Positions 12,133-24,110 of a DNA stretch of 64,000 nucleotides are shown here, in pieces. How positions within the stretch are numbered: position 1 is the first letter of the stretch; each line of letters starts with the position of its first letter. A program made the position numbers and the translations under genes. The stretch is from Lantana camara (Eukaryota > Streptophyta > Magnoliopsida > Lamiales > Verbenaceae): NCBI GenBank assembly GCA_037501455.1, contig CM074865.1, forward strand, positions 2,119,001 through 2,183,000, given 5' to 3'. The notes below the pieces were generated by a model. The model did not search any database. It saw nothing but the letters and a program-made list of their open reading frames with translations, and was not told the DNA's origin.

Positions 12133-12482
12133 GGGAAAATTTCATTTTTCGTCCACTAAAGATGCCCTTGTTCGATTTTGGTCCTGATCTAACATTTATT
12201 ACTTTGCATCCTTTATGTTTAAAAAAATCTCAATTTCAGTCCTTTAGGTAACGGACGTTAAAAAATTGACGGAATAAGGCGCGTGTCACTCACGCGCCAC
12301 TCACATTATTCAGGGCGCGTGAATAACACGCACCTTTTTCCGTTAAAAAATTAACGTCCGTTACCTAAAGGACTGAAATTGAGATTTTTTGAAACATAAA
12401 GGATGCAAAGTGATAAATGTTAAAAGATCAGGACCAAAATCGAACAAGGGTATCTTTAGAGGACGAAAAATGAAATATTCCC
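12133..12482. mobile_element. Foldback MITE (Mutator-type), copy 2
   Basis: This 350-bp relative of the element at 11447-11824 has GGGAAAATTTCATTTTTCG and CGAAAAATGAAATATTCCC ends. A perfect 9-bp target duplication TTTTTATTT is at 12124-12132 and 12483-12491. Its arms are more similar to each other than those of copy 1, which suggests a younger insertion. Confidence 0.87.
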
Positions 12483-12904
12483 TTTTTATTTTATACTCGT
12501 CTTTATCTATTAAATTTATTTATTTTCTTTTTTACACTCTTTAATATATAATTTCATATATTATTTCTCTTTATTTTTAGTTGTACAATTAAGTGATATC
12601 ATTTTTATTTATCAATAAGTAATAATAAATTTTAATAGTAAAAATATACATCTATGTGGAAGATGGTAAATATTTGTTCTCATATTATTAATTTTATTTT
12701 TAAATAGACAAATATCTTATAATATAACCTATAATTAATATATTAATTTTAGAAAGAATCCTTATTATATTCTATATGTGTTTTATAAATCGGAGGAGTT
12801 TTACTTTTAACTTATTAGGAATATTATTTTTACTTAAATAAATATTTTTAAAATTTTTACCAAATCATCCTCAAATTTAATATTGTTAAAAGTATTATTG
12901 TTAA

Positions 12905-13076
12905 AATCATATTTCTTCACAATTGCTTGTGCTAATTGTGAGAAAATTAAAGTTTGTTATAAAAAACACAATTTTATGTGACAATAATATAATTCCTCAC
13001 AATATAGTACTTATATGTGACAAAATTAAATTTTCTCATAATTATTTGGTCACAATAAATGTTTTTTTTTGTAGTG
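12905..13076. mobile_element. CACTA-like transposon terminus (remnant)
   Basis: Read on the minus strand this starts CACTACAAAAAAAAACAT, the usual end of plant CACTA (En/Spm) elements. Several subterminal TTGTGAGAA / TTGTCACAT-type motifs in both orientations follow. I did not find the opposite end, so this looks like a fragment or a small deletion derivative. Confidence 0.5.
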
Positions 13077-13539
13077 GTACAATTTGCATGTGTATTTCTT
13101 GTATTTTCGAGAACTGATAATACGACAGTACTTTTGAATGAATTGCACATGGTTTTCTTTCTTCTAAACATACGAGACTTGATTTTATTTCATGGTCAAA
13201 AATTTAGAATTTATTAGTTTAGTCGAGATTGTTAGAATAATATTAAGATTAATTTATTCAAAAGCTTATAGAATTATCATTATATAGTGTTTTATAATTA
13301 GAGAAATACTTATATTTTGATTAGTATTAGATAGAGATAATTGAGAGTTTGATTAGAATGAAATATCCCGAAAGAATACTTATGTATCAAATTTATAATT
13401 TACAAAATTACCCTTTATCTGTATTTTATTGAAAGTTTTACAATGAGGGTATTTCGGGCGATCACAAAGTTTCAAGAAACCAAAAATCTCGCACTTTTAT
13501 AATATATAATAATAATAATATAATAATAAAATAAAATAA

Positions 13540-13573
<34 letters not shown>

Positions 13574-13579
<6 letters not shown>

Positions 13580-13671
13580 GTAGGGTATAATAATTAAAAT
13601 ATAAATACTTGTTTTAATATATATATATTAAAACAAGTATTTATATTTTAATTATTATACCCTACAACTAT
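13574..13671. repeat. 98-bp perfect palindrome
   Basis: The two 49-base arms (13574-13622 and 13623-13671) are exact reverse complements. The outer ends read ATAGTTGTAGGGTATAATAA and its inverse, and the centre is TATATA. A (TA)n run adjoins on the left (13540-13576). It could form a perfect hairpin or cruciform. It may be a small foldback insertion, but no target duplication is clear. Confidence 0.92.
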
Positions 13672-14560
13672 AGTATCTCTTTGGTCACAAAATAAATAAT
13701 ATTCTTATTTTTACACTTATAATCCACGGTTAAGATATATTCTTGGATGAAGCAAACTAATATGGTGCTTTTCAAGAACCTTATCATTTGTAATCTTATA
13801 CTCGAAAACAAGTTAAATAGATGTGTGCATATGAAGGTCTATAATATATGAAAATAGACACGATGATATAGATAAAATACGATAAAGGAAATAACGATAT
13901 AAATTTTTTTAAATTTTGTACTTAAAATGTGTTTGACACGATATTTAATACAGACATCTGAATTAAAATTTCCTCTCGCCTACATGTTGACCAATATTAG
14001 TATAGAGAAAAACAAAAATATAAAGAAAACTGAATATTCCCCTCCATACATGCATGTCCTATATCTTTTTTTTATCTTTAGCATTTTGAGGAAAAAAGAT
14101 TGTCCAAATATTTTGGGGAATCTATAGGAAAAGGTGACGATATATGTACTGGACCCGATTTGATCAAATTCGACCAATCATAATGGCAAGTATATTACAT
14201 TTGTCATCCTTCTAAAAAATTTCACCAAATATCAAACGACAAGTGTAAAACTCTAGATCACATAAAACGAATACGGATACGAATGCGGGTGCACGTGCGA
14301 ATACGTAAATATTAAAAGAAATTGAATGCGAGAGCGCCTTAAAGCGTTTAATTAAAAGTATTTTTATTTATAATATATTTATTTATTTCTATTCAATAAA
14401 ACTATTTTGATGGTTTCTTTGTTATGTTAATTTAAGATAATTATTAGAATAAAATAAAGAATAATTTGATAACAAAATTCGAGTGATTTACTGTGTATTT
14501 TATTACCTTATGAAATCTTAGTTTGTCTGTTTATGCATAAAAAAGTCCCATGAAACAGCG
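13672..14560. other. AT-rich intergenic stretch, no gene seen
   Basis: I see no supported gene or element boundary here. The left edge of the following LTR is uncertain and may lie inside this interval. Confidence 0.4.
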
Positions 14561-16669
14561 TCACCCTTCAATTGCATCCTTCAATTGATTCACCCATTAT
14601 AAAAGATTTAGTTATAATCCTATAAAAACGCATTAGCTTTCAATTAATCCGTGCACTAAAATTTTTAATTCTCCTTAAATCCCCGCATCAGTACTCAATT
14701 CTTGAATTCGGATTCTGAGTGCGGGGTCACCTAGATAACGTGACGAACTATGTGATCTAAGTAAAATATTTGCCCTCTCATTATATTGATTTAGCCGAGT
14801 CAACCTCAGAAATTATGTCAATATAATCGAAGATTTCCCGTTTTGATTCTTATTCCACTCGAACCCATCTGGTCATTATAGGGGAAAAAAAAGTGACTTT
14901 CTTACAAATTCGTCTGTTTCGGAAGCTGAAAATTTGATGCCAAAAAAAAAGTAAATGAAATGAATAGCAAAGCCCATATTTATAGCCTACAATTAAGGGC
15001 ATTTTCGTCCAAAATCGGACTTTTGCCGTGCACTCCAAGTCCTGCCGGCCAATCCAAAGGCGCCACGCAGAAGCACACGCCGCCACGAGCACGGCGGCGC
15101 TGAGTACGCGCCGAAAGGGTCCCGCACGCCCCCACACGCGCCGCCCATGTGGCGGCTGTGTGTTTGGCGCGTGTGGCACGCACGCCGCAACAGGCAGCTG
15201 CCACGTGTCCGGTCCGGCCGGTCGGACCGGCGGTCCAGCGGTTTGGACCGGTTCGACAAAGAACCGGCCGGTTCAGACGGTCTGAACCTTTGCCACGTGG
15301 CACTCCCTCGCTCTGCCACGTGTCCGGGTCGGTCAACCCATGACTCGACCCTATCCGAAGACCCGACCCCGAGACCCGTTTCCACGGCCCGTTGACTTTT
15401 CAGTCAACATCATCTGGGCCGTTCACTCGCGCGACTTGGCGCGATCTCAATCGTCCACGTGTCATGCCATGTGGCGCCCAAGTGGCGCTGACCCGCTGAT
15501 GTGGCGTGACACGTCACCTGCCACGTCAGCATTTCTGCCACGTCATCAAAACATTTTTTTTTTCAAAAAAATTTATTTTCTCCAAAATAAAATTTCGGGC
15601 ATTTCCAACTCCTTGGAATTTAATTTATTTTCTCAAAATAAATTTCTTAGCTATTTTCAAACACTTTGAAAAAACATTTCTCTCTCTTGTTTTAATATTT
15701 TCTCTTTGATCTTCATTGGGGCTTGCGGGGGGACCTGCAGGACTAATTAATCTTAGCTCCAAACGGGTCAATCTATTATCATCCCATGATAATAATTGAT
15801 TACCGTTTAACAATATTTAATTCCACTAAATAAATATTGTTGAACTCTAAAATTAATTAAATTATTCACGAATTTCTCGATCTAGAATAATTTCGCATTT
15901 TACTCCTCTGTACAGATATCCATGAAAAATAAATCAATACTACTATCATTTATTTTTCACTTTAAATCTGAAATTTCTTGATTCGCCTTAAGTCAAATTC
16001 TCTGTATGTGAAACACATTCAACATACAACTTCGGTGACGCACACACGAAGTACTTTGGCCAAAGATTTAATTTGAACTTTTGCAAATCTATTTCAGGGA
16101 TATCTTTTAACCTTCCAGCAAGGCTACAGATTCCTCGATCAATATTTCTCTTTAGCACATTTCATGCAATCACCGAACGTACAAAGTATTTTGGCCACCC
16201 GTTATCGAGACCTCACTTCTGAGTACATCACAGTGATTAACACTACATGCCTAAAGTAGAAATACTATCAGGATTAAGAGTCAAATGCTTCCGAGATTTT
16301 GTTCATTTTAGATAGCAGTATAAAATGAACAATCTCAGTGGTCCAGTTCGATGTTTCCAATCTCATTGAAAATCATCAATGTGTCATAATCGGAAACTCC
16401 ATTTCCCTATGACGAAAGACTAATCATCTTATATAACACATTATAGTCTCGATAAGAACATCTTCTTATCATACTGACTAGAACTTTAATGACACGTGAC
16501 TTCTGGTATTTAAAATCTTTTCCTATGAAACACATTTCATATAAAAATACCATCACACGTCATTAATTATTAAATTTGTAAAATACTCATAACTTGCTTT
16601 AATTTTCAGTTTTATTAATCCAAAATATTTACAATATAATTGGATTTTCAGGGCATTTATCCCAACATC
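14560..16669 (-). mobile_element. Long LTR of a minus-strand Copia (left edge uncertain)
   Basis: Read on the minus strand it begins TGATGTTGGGATAAATGCCC at 16669, directly after sequence matching the 3' non-coding end of the Copia at 23.7-28.8 kb. A TATA box (GGCTATAAATATGGG) is near 14980. The segment 15010-15540 is strikingly GC-rich compared with its surroundings. It is packed with CCACGTGTC / GCCACGTGG G-box motifs and ACCGGTC-type repeats, placed upstream of the TATA box as an LTR promoter would be. The left end is inferred from the distance between TATA box and end in the related LTR near 29.3-30.9 kb. Confidence 0.6.
15060..15540 (-). promoter_or_regulatory. G-box cluster in LTR promoter
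   Basis: Several CACGTG cores in (T)GCCACGTG(T/G) context (for example near 15201, 15292, 15317 and 15455) lie 200-500 bp upstream of the LTR TATA box in element orientation. G-boxes are bound by plant bZIP and bHLH factors. Their function here is inferred only from sequence and position. Confidence 0.5.
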
Positions 16670-17140
16670 ACACTACCATAATCTAGCAACAGGTGTGTGA
16701 GCCCTAGCTGAATAAGAATATCTCAATTCGAAAAGAACCTTTAAGTCATTGACATATGTGAGATAAAATCCTCCTACATCCCATCTCTCAATCGAGATCT
16801 AGGGCAAGGGAATAATCAGAACCCTAATAATCTTGATCTTAAAGTTAAATGCATTTCATATCCATTTGATCTCGATCCAAAAAATCCATTTCTTGATCTC
16901 GATCCACTACCTTGGCCAAGGACTCCATTGTGGCATATGAATGACTTACACAATAAAAGATCAACTTGCTAATGCAAGTGTAGGTCCTTTATTAATTCTC
17001 ATATGCTTCCATGTACCATTTGTGCAGCCCCAGCATAAGCTTTGAATCAGTTGTCTAAGGCGACACCCTTTAAAGTTTACACCTAAGACTACAGAGTTAA
17101 CTCACAAAGCATCGATGGAATTTCAAGTCTAAGGACTACT

Positions 17141-19017
17141 TGTCACGCCCTAAAATCCGGACGTGATCGGTCGTGCTGTCGGTTGCTTCCCGACGACACA
17201 AAGCCCTCTTAAACCACGCAACTAGAAAACATTTGATCTGAAATAATTGACTAAGAGTGCAAAATCCCTCAATAAAATCCAAATATTTCATGGTACAGAG
17301 CATCTAAATTCAAAAACATAACTTCTCAAAATATGCATAAGAAGTTATTAGCATCTCCAGTTCCATAATAAAAACAGATCCTAATCGAAATAGCTAATAA
17401 AACTCAAATGTCAAAAGTCCTTGATAATAAGAAATTAGATACTAAAATAGATAGGATCCTAAATCCATCTTCCCGAACCTTGAAACTCAGCTAATTATCT
17501 GAAAACAATAGCAAGGGGTGAGTTGCATACTCAATAAGTAATTCCCAATTTTCTCTACCCGATCAAGCATATTTAAAAAAAATAGCATATTATACGAATA
17601 ATATCATATGGATTTTCATATCAATAAACCATAACAATTTCCAAACAATGAGTCAATGAACAATTTACTTTAGCTCAAAGAACAATACTAAGACCATCAT
17701 TCTATTGATCCTAGGCAGGGTTGTCGGCTTAATGGATATCCATGGACAATAACCAAACAATAATCCAACTGTAATCCCGCTGGGCGGCCAAACAATGATG
17801 GAACTAGTTCCGGGCGCCAACAAATAACCCAATGGTCCAAAACAATGATCTGATCAATCTATGAGCTCAATCACAATATTCATATTTTCATGAAAAATAC
17901 AATTTTCATACATAACGGAAAATAATAACTGTATTTATATGCTTGATCTTAATTTTCATAAAAACTCACGACTTTAAGAATATATTTCATAAAAGAACAG
18001 CTTAAGTGAGACAATATCAAGAATTTTATCAACTTTATTGTAGTACGTATGATTTGATAATAATACAAGTAATGAAGTAAAGATTGTCAAGAATTACTTA
18101 CCTCGAGATATTCGAAATCCTAGTAAACCTTGACAGCTAATTGACAAAAGCTCTAAGTCGATGGAGAGGAATCTAATAATGAAATCCGATAATTAGCTTA
18201 AATCTCAATAATCAGAATTTAAACTCCATAGCTACTGTGATTGCATGCTAAATTAGATACACTAATAATCCCAAGTGATCTAACTGAATCTTGATCCCAC
18301 CATCGGCTGAAATACAAAACAAGTGATACTAAATCTAATATAATATACGATCTAATCAATTTGCCACTACTCAATACTCTGTCCTATATATCCCATTTAT
18401 ACAACAAGTATATTCTTATATCCATTAAACATGTGTGTATATATATTGGTTGCACTAGTAACCAATCAATATAGACTTCTTATACACTTTAAAAAGGGTT
18501 GAATTATGTGCGACGTGACTACCCGCATGCTCAAGAACGATACCATAATATAATTCTAGTCATTAACCCAAATATAAACGTGAATTGACACGAATTTCCA
18601 CTAAAACATGCATACTAATATACCTTAATTTGTATGTACAAATCCGCTGCAACATGATGCCCACGTCAATCGTCGTTCGCTGTTTAGGGTGAGTTGTCCC
18701 TCTAAATTTCTATGTATTTCTTCTTCTTGCTCTTGATATCTTTTGTACTACGCCTTTTTTTTTTTTTCTTTCTCTCTAATTCTCTCTATTCACGATAAAC
18801 TATATGAGTCTAAGTCTAAAGTATCTCTTGCTTTTAGGTTATATTTTGAGTCGTGAGAGTCCCACTTCTATCGGTTAGGGTGAGTCTTTTATGTATCCTG
18901 GGAATCCCACTTATATAAAATCTCTAAACTGTTACTATATCATTATCCAATAATACTATTATAATAAAATATACTTAAGTAAATAATTAAAAATAAAATA
19001 AGAAAACCGGGTGTTAA
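17141..19017. mobile_element. Solo LTR, 1.88 kb
   Basis: It starts TGTCACGCCCTAAAATCCGG and ends ...AACCGGGTGTTAA. It is flanked by ACTACT on both sides (17135-17140, 19018-19023) and precisely interrupts the Copia remnant, as comparison with 28.3 kb shows. TGTCACGCCC is a common start of plant Gypsy LTRs. There is no internal coding, and the expected terminal CA has decayed. Confidence 0.75.
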
Positions 19018-19181
19018 ACTACTTAATCACAACAATGACTCGTGAGATATTTCATAATCTGGAAGTTTCTATTTTTAGAAATAGAAACTTTCTTTCCCAT
19101 GTAGGAATCTTCTCACACGGGACACCTCAATGTACCTACTTAGAATAAGTAAGCACCCCCATTTATCACGCACGTATCAAT

Positions 19182-19214
19182 CAATACATTTTACACCCCA
19201 TGAAACAAGATGGT
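19182..19214. repeat. 33-bp direct repeat flanking an insertion, left copy
   Basis: The text CAATACATTTTACACCCCAT continues to ATGG(T). It is identical to 21532-21564, on the other side of the solo LTR insertion. The unduplicated equivalent near 28.16-28.2 kb has it once. Confidence 0.9.
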
Positions 19215-21531
19215 GTCACGCCCCGTTTCCGGGTTGCAACACGGCAGTGCACCTGAGCCCCGAAAGACTCAAGAACACTAAGCCTCGATAATCAGAGCAT
19301 CTAAGTCCAAAGTAAAAAGTTTAAATAATTCTCAGAGCAGTGCAGCGGAAAACATAACCTATCTATTACAAGTCTTGACGCAAGTCTCATTTATAATCAT
19401 CCTACAATTCAAGAAAAACATCAAAGAAAAATAACTTGGAAATTCCTAATCTAGCAGAAATAGTAGTCGTTCACCAGGCCCAAAATGGCTCTTCCTCAAT
19501 GTTCTCTACATTGTTCTCTGCAAGAGGTTGTGTAAAGTGGGATGAGCGACACTTGCCCGGTAAGCAATCCCCTAACCCTCTACCGGATTTTAGCACGTTA
19601 CCATATATATACATTTTCATAAGAAGTTTCCAAGTAGTTTCATAGCTTTTGAAAGGTTTTCAACTAGTTAAGCACATAACATAATAATACACATAAGACA
19701 TACAATTATGCTCATGAACTTTCGGTTCCCAACATATGCACTTGATCAAGTCCTAACTACGACCCCGTTAGGTGGGTTCAGAGTTGCTATTGTAACACCC
19801 GTAGCCGGGTCAGAATCATAATGCCACTGTAACACCCGTGGCCGGGTCAGAAACATAATGGAACCAGTTCAGAGCATATACATACATAACATTCAATCAT
19901 AATCTTAGAAATCATGCTTTTAAACATTTATTTGGTAACATAACATCATATACATATCACATAAAATATAGCCACGTAAGGCATGCTCAAACCCGATTTT
20001 ATAAACAAATCTACTTTTCAAAATAGAACATATAATTTCGTTAAAGTAGTTTCGAAAACATAAAGGGTTAGGAAACCACTTACCTCGAATCCGTGAACTT
20101 CTTAATCCTAAAGGTCCCATTTGCTAAAGCTCTAATCTCGGTTTTTCGGATCTAGTCATCAAGTAACAATAAGTTTTAATAATATAAATATTCTAATTAT
20201 TCTAACTATACTAACTAAATATTCCCACGAATTAGGCGTAATTCGTAACGTAATCAACACTTAAATAACTATTACCCTTACTATCCTAAACAACACCTAA
20301 GGCCACTGTTTATTATATAAAAGAAATGAACTCAAAGTTATGTCCATTTTGTTTTACAAATGTATACAACTTCTACGTGGGTTTAAATAGAATTAGTGAA
20401 ATATTGTGCAAACAAGTTTTATATATACATAAATATATATATATGATGCCGTGATGATTTTGAATAAAAGAAAACACATGTCAATTTCATTCATTTTGTA
20501 CGCATAAACCATGAGAAGGAATCTTTCATGAGTAGAACTAATTTATTATTCACAGTCGGCTAATTAACTGAAATGTTGGATAATCGGATAAATAAAATTA
20601 ATATTTGAAAAGAAACTAAAATGGAACCAATTTATCAAAGAATAAACTTTTAAAGATTTGCAGCCTCTTTTCTCAAAAGATCGTGACAAGATATGAGAGT
20701 AATTAACGTTGTATTTTTCGCCAGAAAAATATTTTATGGGATACTTAAATATATCTATAAAATCTAATACTTATATATTAGATAGTAAAATCAGTAGGAA
20801 TTATCAAATAATGACAAGTCGTAATGCACTAACAAATTCTTACTTAGAAATTCTCTCAATTGGTAAGATAAATTGGACTCTTGTTTTCTGGAATATATAA
20901 AAAGATTTTAACTCTTCTCTAGTTATTAAAACATAAGGTTTATCGACAATTCTTTCTAAAACCATAGATAGCAAATATTTATCTTCTACACTAAAATCAC
21001 GTTGTAGATTTAAGAAATCAACTTGTGGCCTCCTAAAATCCAATTCCTACATATTCTAAACAACCGAAATCTTGCATGGAGAAATCGACAAACCTTTATT
21101 CTCTCCTACTCCTGTTATTTCTTCTTAGTCTAATCTTGTGATCTTGTAGTCCTGTTGTCCTTCTCCCTTCTCTTATTTCCTTCTGCGCTTCTACTCTCTC
21201 TTCCTTACTCTTTCCTCTTAATAGAATTAATGCATTCAGAATCTCTCTCGATAATAGTATCTAAATCCAGAATATATAACCCTTAAGCATAGTGGTTAGT
21301 TTTTCTGCATAGTGGTCAGTTTTCTACGTAGTGGGATTCCCACTCCTCTAGCCACTCTCTAAGACGTTATTCCTATCCTATCCAGTTATATCATTCTTAT
21401 TAATTAAATAATCAACTCCACTTAAATAAATAATATATCACTAAATATAATAAAAATAACCATAATTCCTATAATCACGTAATATAGAAACCTGTACAAA
21501 AGAGAAAAGAAACGAAACGTGGGACATTAAA
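19214..21531. mobile_element. Solo-LTR-like insertion, 2.3 kb
   Basis: It starts TGTCACGCCCCGTTTCCGGG and ends ...GTGGGACATTAAA. It interrupts the Copia remnant between two identical 33-bp flanks. Inside are repeated GTAACACCCGTAGCCGGGTCAG-type units (near 19793 and 19830) but no coding sequence. The start resembles the LTR at 17141, so a related LTR family is likely. The long flanking repeat is not a normal 5-bp target duplication. Confidence 0.6.
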
Positions 21532-21564
21532 CAATACATTTTACACCCCATGAAACAAGATGGT
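21532..21564. repeat. 33-bp direct repeat flanking an insertion, right copy
   Basis: Identical to 19182-19214; after it the Copia remnant continues. Confidence 0.9.
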
Positions 21565-21900
21565 CCTTCTTAAGGGCGTGATCACACGAGCAAGCCTCAA
21601 ACGAGTCATATCGACACTCCCACTGTCTTTTGGACTCATCGGCTTGGAGTGATTTCTAATCATGACTTAAGTGATTTAGGCTCGTCTCATGAACCATTTC
21701 ACCTAAATGGTTGAGTCCTATAAGTCACATTGATTAGGGGAGTTCTTGTACATGCACAGCTAAAGTAAACATACAATCAAACAAGAGCATATAAAGAAGT
21801 GTTGCCTTAGTTCGTTTATTATTCAAATATTGTCTGTGATTTACAAAAAGGAAAAGTACTAATCAGACTATTACATTGGCTTTCAGGGAACTATTCCTAA

Positions 21901-22148
21901 CATCTGGGTGTCTGGTGACGCAGGGTCACGATCCGGAGATCGATATTTAGCTCCCCGTACCAGGGTAGTTAGGTTCGCATCGACCTCACGATAACCAGAT
22001 CGAGGTTGTGTTACCCTGGGGGATCAGATCGAGGGGATCTTTCAGACCCTTCGGGGGTAAACAACTTGGACGCTCAAGTCGATAGGTTGATCTGACACGG
22101 TCATCGTTCCACGTATCGTCTGCGTGGCCGCCCCTGGGTTGTCCAGGT
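21901..22148 (-). mobile_element. Gypsy-like remnant, left piece
   Basis: This GC-richer sequence with repeated GATCGA text continues after the hAT insertion at 23142. A GTCCAGGT target duplication joins the two pieces. It carries no gene of its own. It is assigned to the same remnant as the gag-like fragment at 23454-23714. Confidence 0.45.
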
Positions 22149-22339
22149 TAGGGATGCAAACGAGACGAGCTGGCTCGTGAGCTAGATAAGGCGGCTCAGA
22201 AATAGCTCGCGTTTGGGTTCGAATATGACGAGCCGAGCCGAGCTGAAGATCGACTTGAAGGGCATCGAACCCAAGCCCGAGCCGTCTATTTCTAGGCTTG
22301 TGGCTCGCGAGCCGGCTCACGAACCATTCTATAATTTTA

Positions 22340-22384
<45 letters not shown>

Positions 22385-23141
22385 GCTGCCTTTTCTTTTT
22401 AAACTTATTGGGCTTGGTTCTGGGCTTGCTTTTCTTTTGTTACATTTGTTTGTATATATATATATTAATACTAAAGTAACCCTAATTCATTTCCCCTCTT
22501 TGGCCCTTTTCATTTCAGCCGAAAGTGCAGCCCCTCCGCCAACACCTCGCTACCGCCCATCACCACACCACCACCATCTCTTCTTTCCGCGAAGCCATCT
22601 TCTCTCTGTCCCGTTTCTCCACCACTCCACCACCTCGCTGGTCGTTGTTTCTTCGTCGTCCCGCGCCTCCACCACCTCACCGCTTCTTCGTCGTCTCGCT
22701 TCGTCATCTTCAGACGGTTGTACTTTGAATTTGTTTGGTTGTTTATGAGGTGGCTGTCGTGATTCTTGTTGTTATGGTATCTGGAGACGTGTTGAATTTT
22801 GTGTTATAGCATTTTGGACTTTGGAATCTTGTTGAATTGTGAAACCGCGTTTGGAGTCTCGAATTGATTGTGTTTGGCAACAATTGTTGATGGTTCATTT
22901 CGTTAATTACGAATTATGTAACAAAATAATATTTTTTTTTAAATTTTCTTTAGAATGCAGGTTGGCTCGCGAGCCAAGTCGAGCCACTTCAAACTTAGCA
23001 CGAGCTAAGCCCGAGCCACTAAATAGAAGGCTCACTGGCTCACGAGCCAAGCCCGAGCCGCCTATTTATACTACGAGCCCGAGTCCGAGCCATTAAAAAA
23101 AAAAAAAAAAAAAAGCAAAGCTCGGCTCGTTTGCATCCCTA
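22149..23141. mobile_element. Non-autonomous hAT element
   Basis: The 16-bp terminal inverted repeats are TAGGGATGCAAACGAG and CTCGTTTGCATCCCTA. A perfect 8-bp target duplication GTCCAGGT is at 22141-22148 and 23142-23149; 8 bp is the hAT hallmark. Both subterminal regions are full of GGCTCG/CGAGCC hexamers in both orientations, as expected for transposase-binding repeats. The interior holds a (TA)n run (22348-22381) and no transposase. Confidence 0.9.
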
Positions 23142-23453
23142 GTCCAGGTTGGCGTGGGGTCTACGTGGCTCCCAAGAGGACGTGCCACGTGGCCTATGGA
23201 TTTATACCATGTCAGAGGCCCCTCAAATTACCAACGTGAATTTTCACGGGGGTAATTTTCATCGACCTGGCATCGGGTAGGAAAACCATTGCAACTGTTG
23301 AATTCGATCTGCCGCCGCATTAATGGGGTGCGTCTTTTTGAGTGAATCGACCTGGGAAGGGTAATGATGGTGCCATTTCATATTTTGAGGAATTATTTTT
23401 TCGCGGATGGTCTTTGGCTTGTTCAAAAGCTTCCTGTCCATCACGGTGAAAAT

Positions 23454-23714
23454 CTATTCGACGGACGCGTTCAGGGGGATATCGTTTTGTCGATCGATCT
23501 GGGTCGGTGGATCGACTTTTCCCTTGGACTTCTTGGGCTCGTTCCCCTTCCGGTTAGGGTTCGAGCCCGACCCAAATTTATGCCCCTCAGATCGGGGCAA
23601 GGGTAGAGGCCCATGAGCGAGGGCCATCTCTTCAACCTGAATGAAGCCGCGAGCGATGTCTTGTATCTCGGTCAAGTTCAGAGGTTCAGCCCTGACAATC
23701 TCATCCGCCCACAT
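23454..23714 (-). pseudogene. Gypsy-type gag fragment
   Basis: This 86-codon open frame contains LTEIQDIARGFIQVEEMALA followed by a basic, proline- and lysine-rich tail. The pattern of alternating hydrophobics ending in a YIQ/FIQxEE motif is typical of the C-terminal gag domain in plant Ty3/gypsy elements. No zinc knuckle, protease or pol follows. The piece is cut by the Copia boundary near 23.7 kb on one side and the hAT element on the other. The assignment rests on motif resemblance only. Confidence 0.45.
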
Positions 23715-24110
23715 GCAGTTTTGATCATGATCTTATGATTGATGGGTCTATCTTAACGCCTAAGTAAATATGGATGTCGCACAAGTCGTGGGTCCATATT
23801 GAAAGATAGGTGATGCAAAAACAATTACTAAGAGTTCTAAAGGTGATAGAATTGGTAAGTTGTACCTACCTAGGGTTTTACTTAGAATGTCCGCGAGTCG
23901 TGGGTTCGAGGTAAAATGCCTAGGATCTTAGTACCCATTGGGAAAAGTGTTCCTCTTAGATCTTTGGGATTTCTAGATCTTTGAAAAACAGTGGGAGCTA
24001 CATTAGATTAAAGACCTTATCTTTTGTATATCGTTATATTTCAGCATGCTCACTAGTTCTCTGTTTTACCATTTAGGTCGTAGATTCTGTGATTCTCTAC
24101 GTGTTTTGAA

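Larger units (their letters stand above)
16670..21900 (-). mobile_element. Copia 3' internal remnant, split by two insertions
   Basis: Three pieces (16670-17140, 19018-19213, 21532 to about 21.73-21.9 kb) are the reverse complement of the 3' non-coding region at about 28.0-28.8 kb. Shared text includes AAGGGTGTCGCCTTAGACAA, GGAAACTTCCAGAT-type sequence and GATCACGCCCTTAAGAAGGA. In order they rebuild one continuous 3' end of the same Copia family in inverted orientation, attached to the LTR at 14.6-16.7 kb. No coding sequence remains. The right edge near 21.9 kb passes into Gypsy-like sequence. Confidence 0.8.

Noticed and set aside
14850..15669. Several overlapping open frames of 60-130 codons
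   Set aside because: The region is a GC-rich LTR promoter. Frames overlap on all strands, as expected from base composition.
22437..22748. Open frame rich in Ser, Pro and His inside the hAT element
   Set aside because: It has low complexity, an opposing frame on the other strand, and no conserved domain. It could be a captured 5' UTR fragment.
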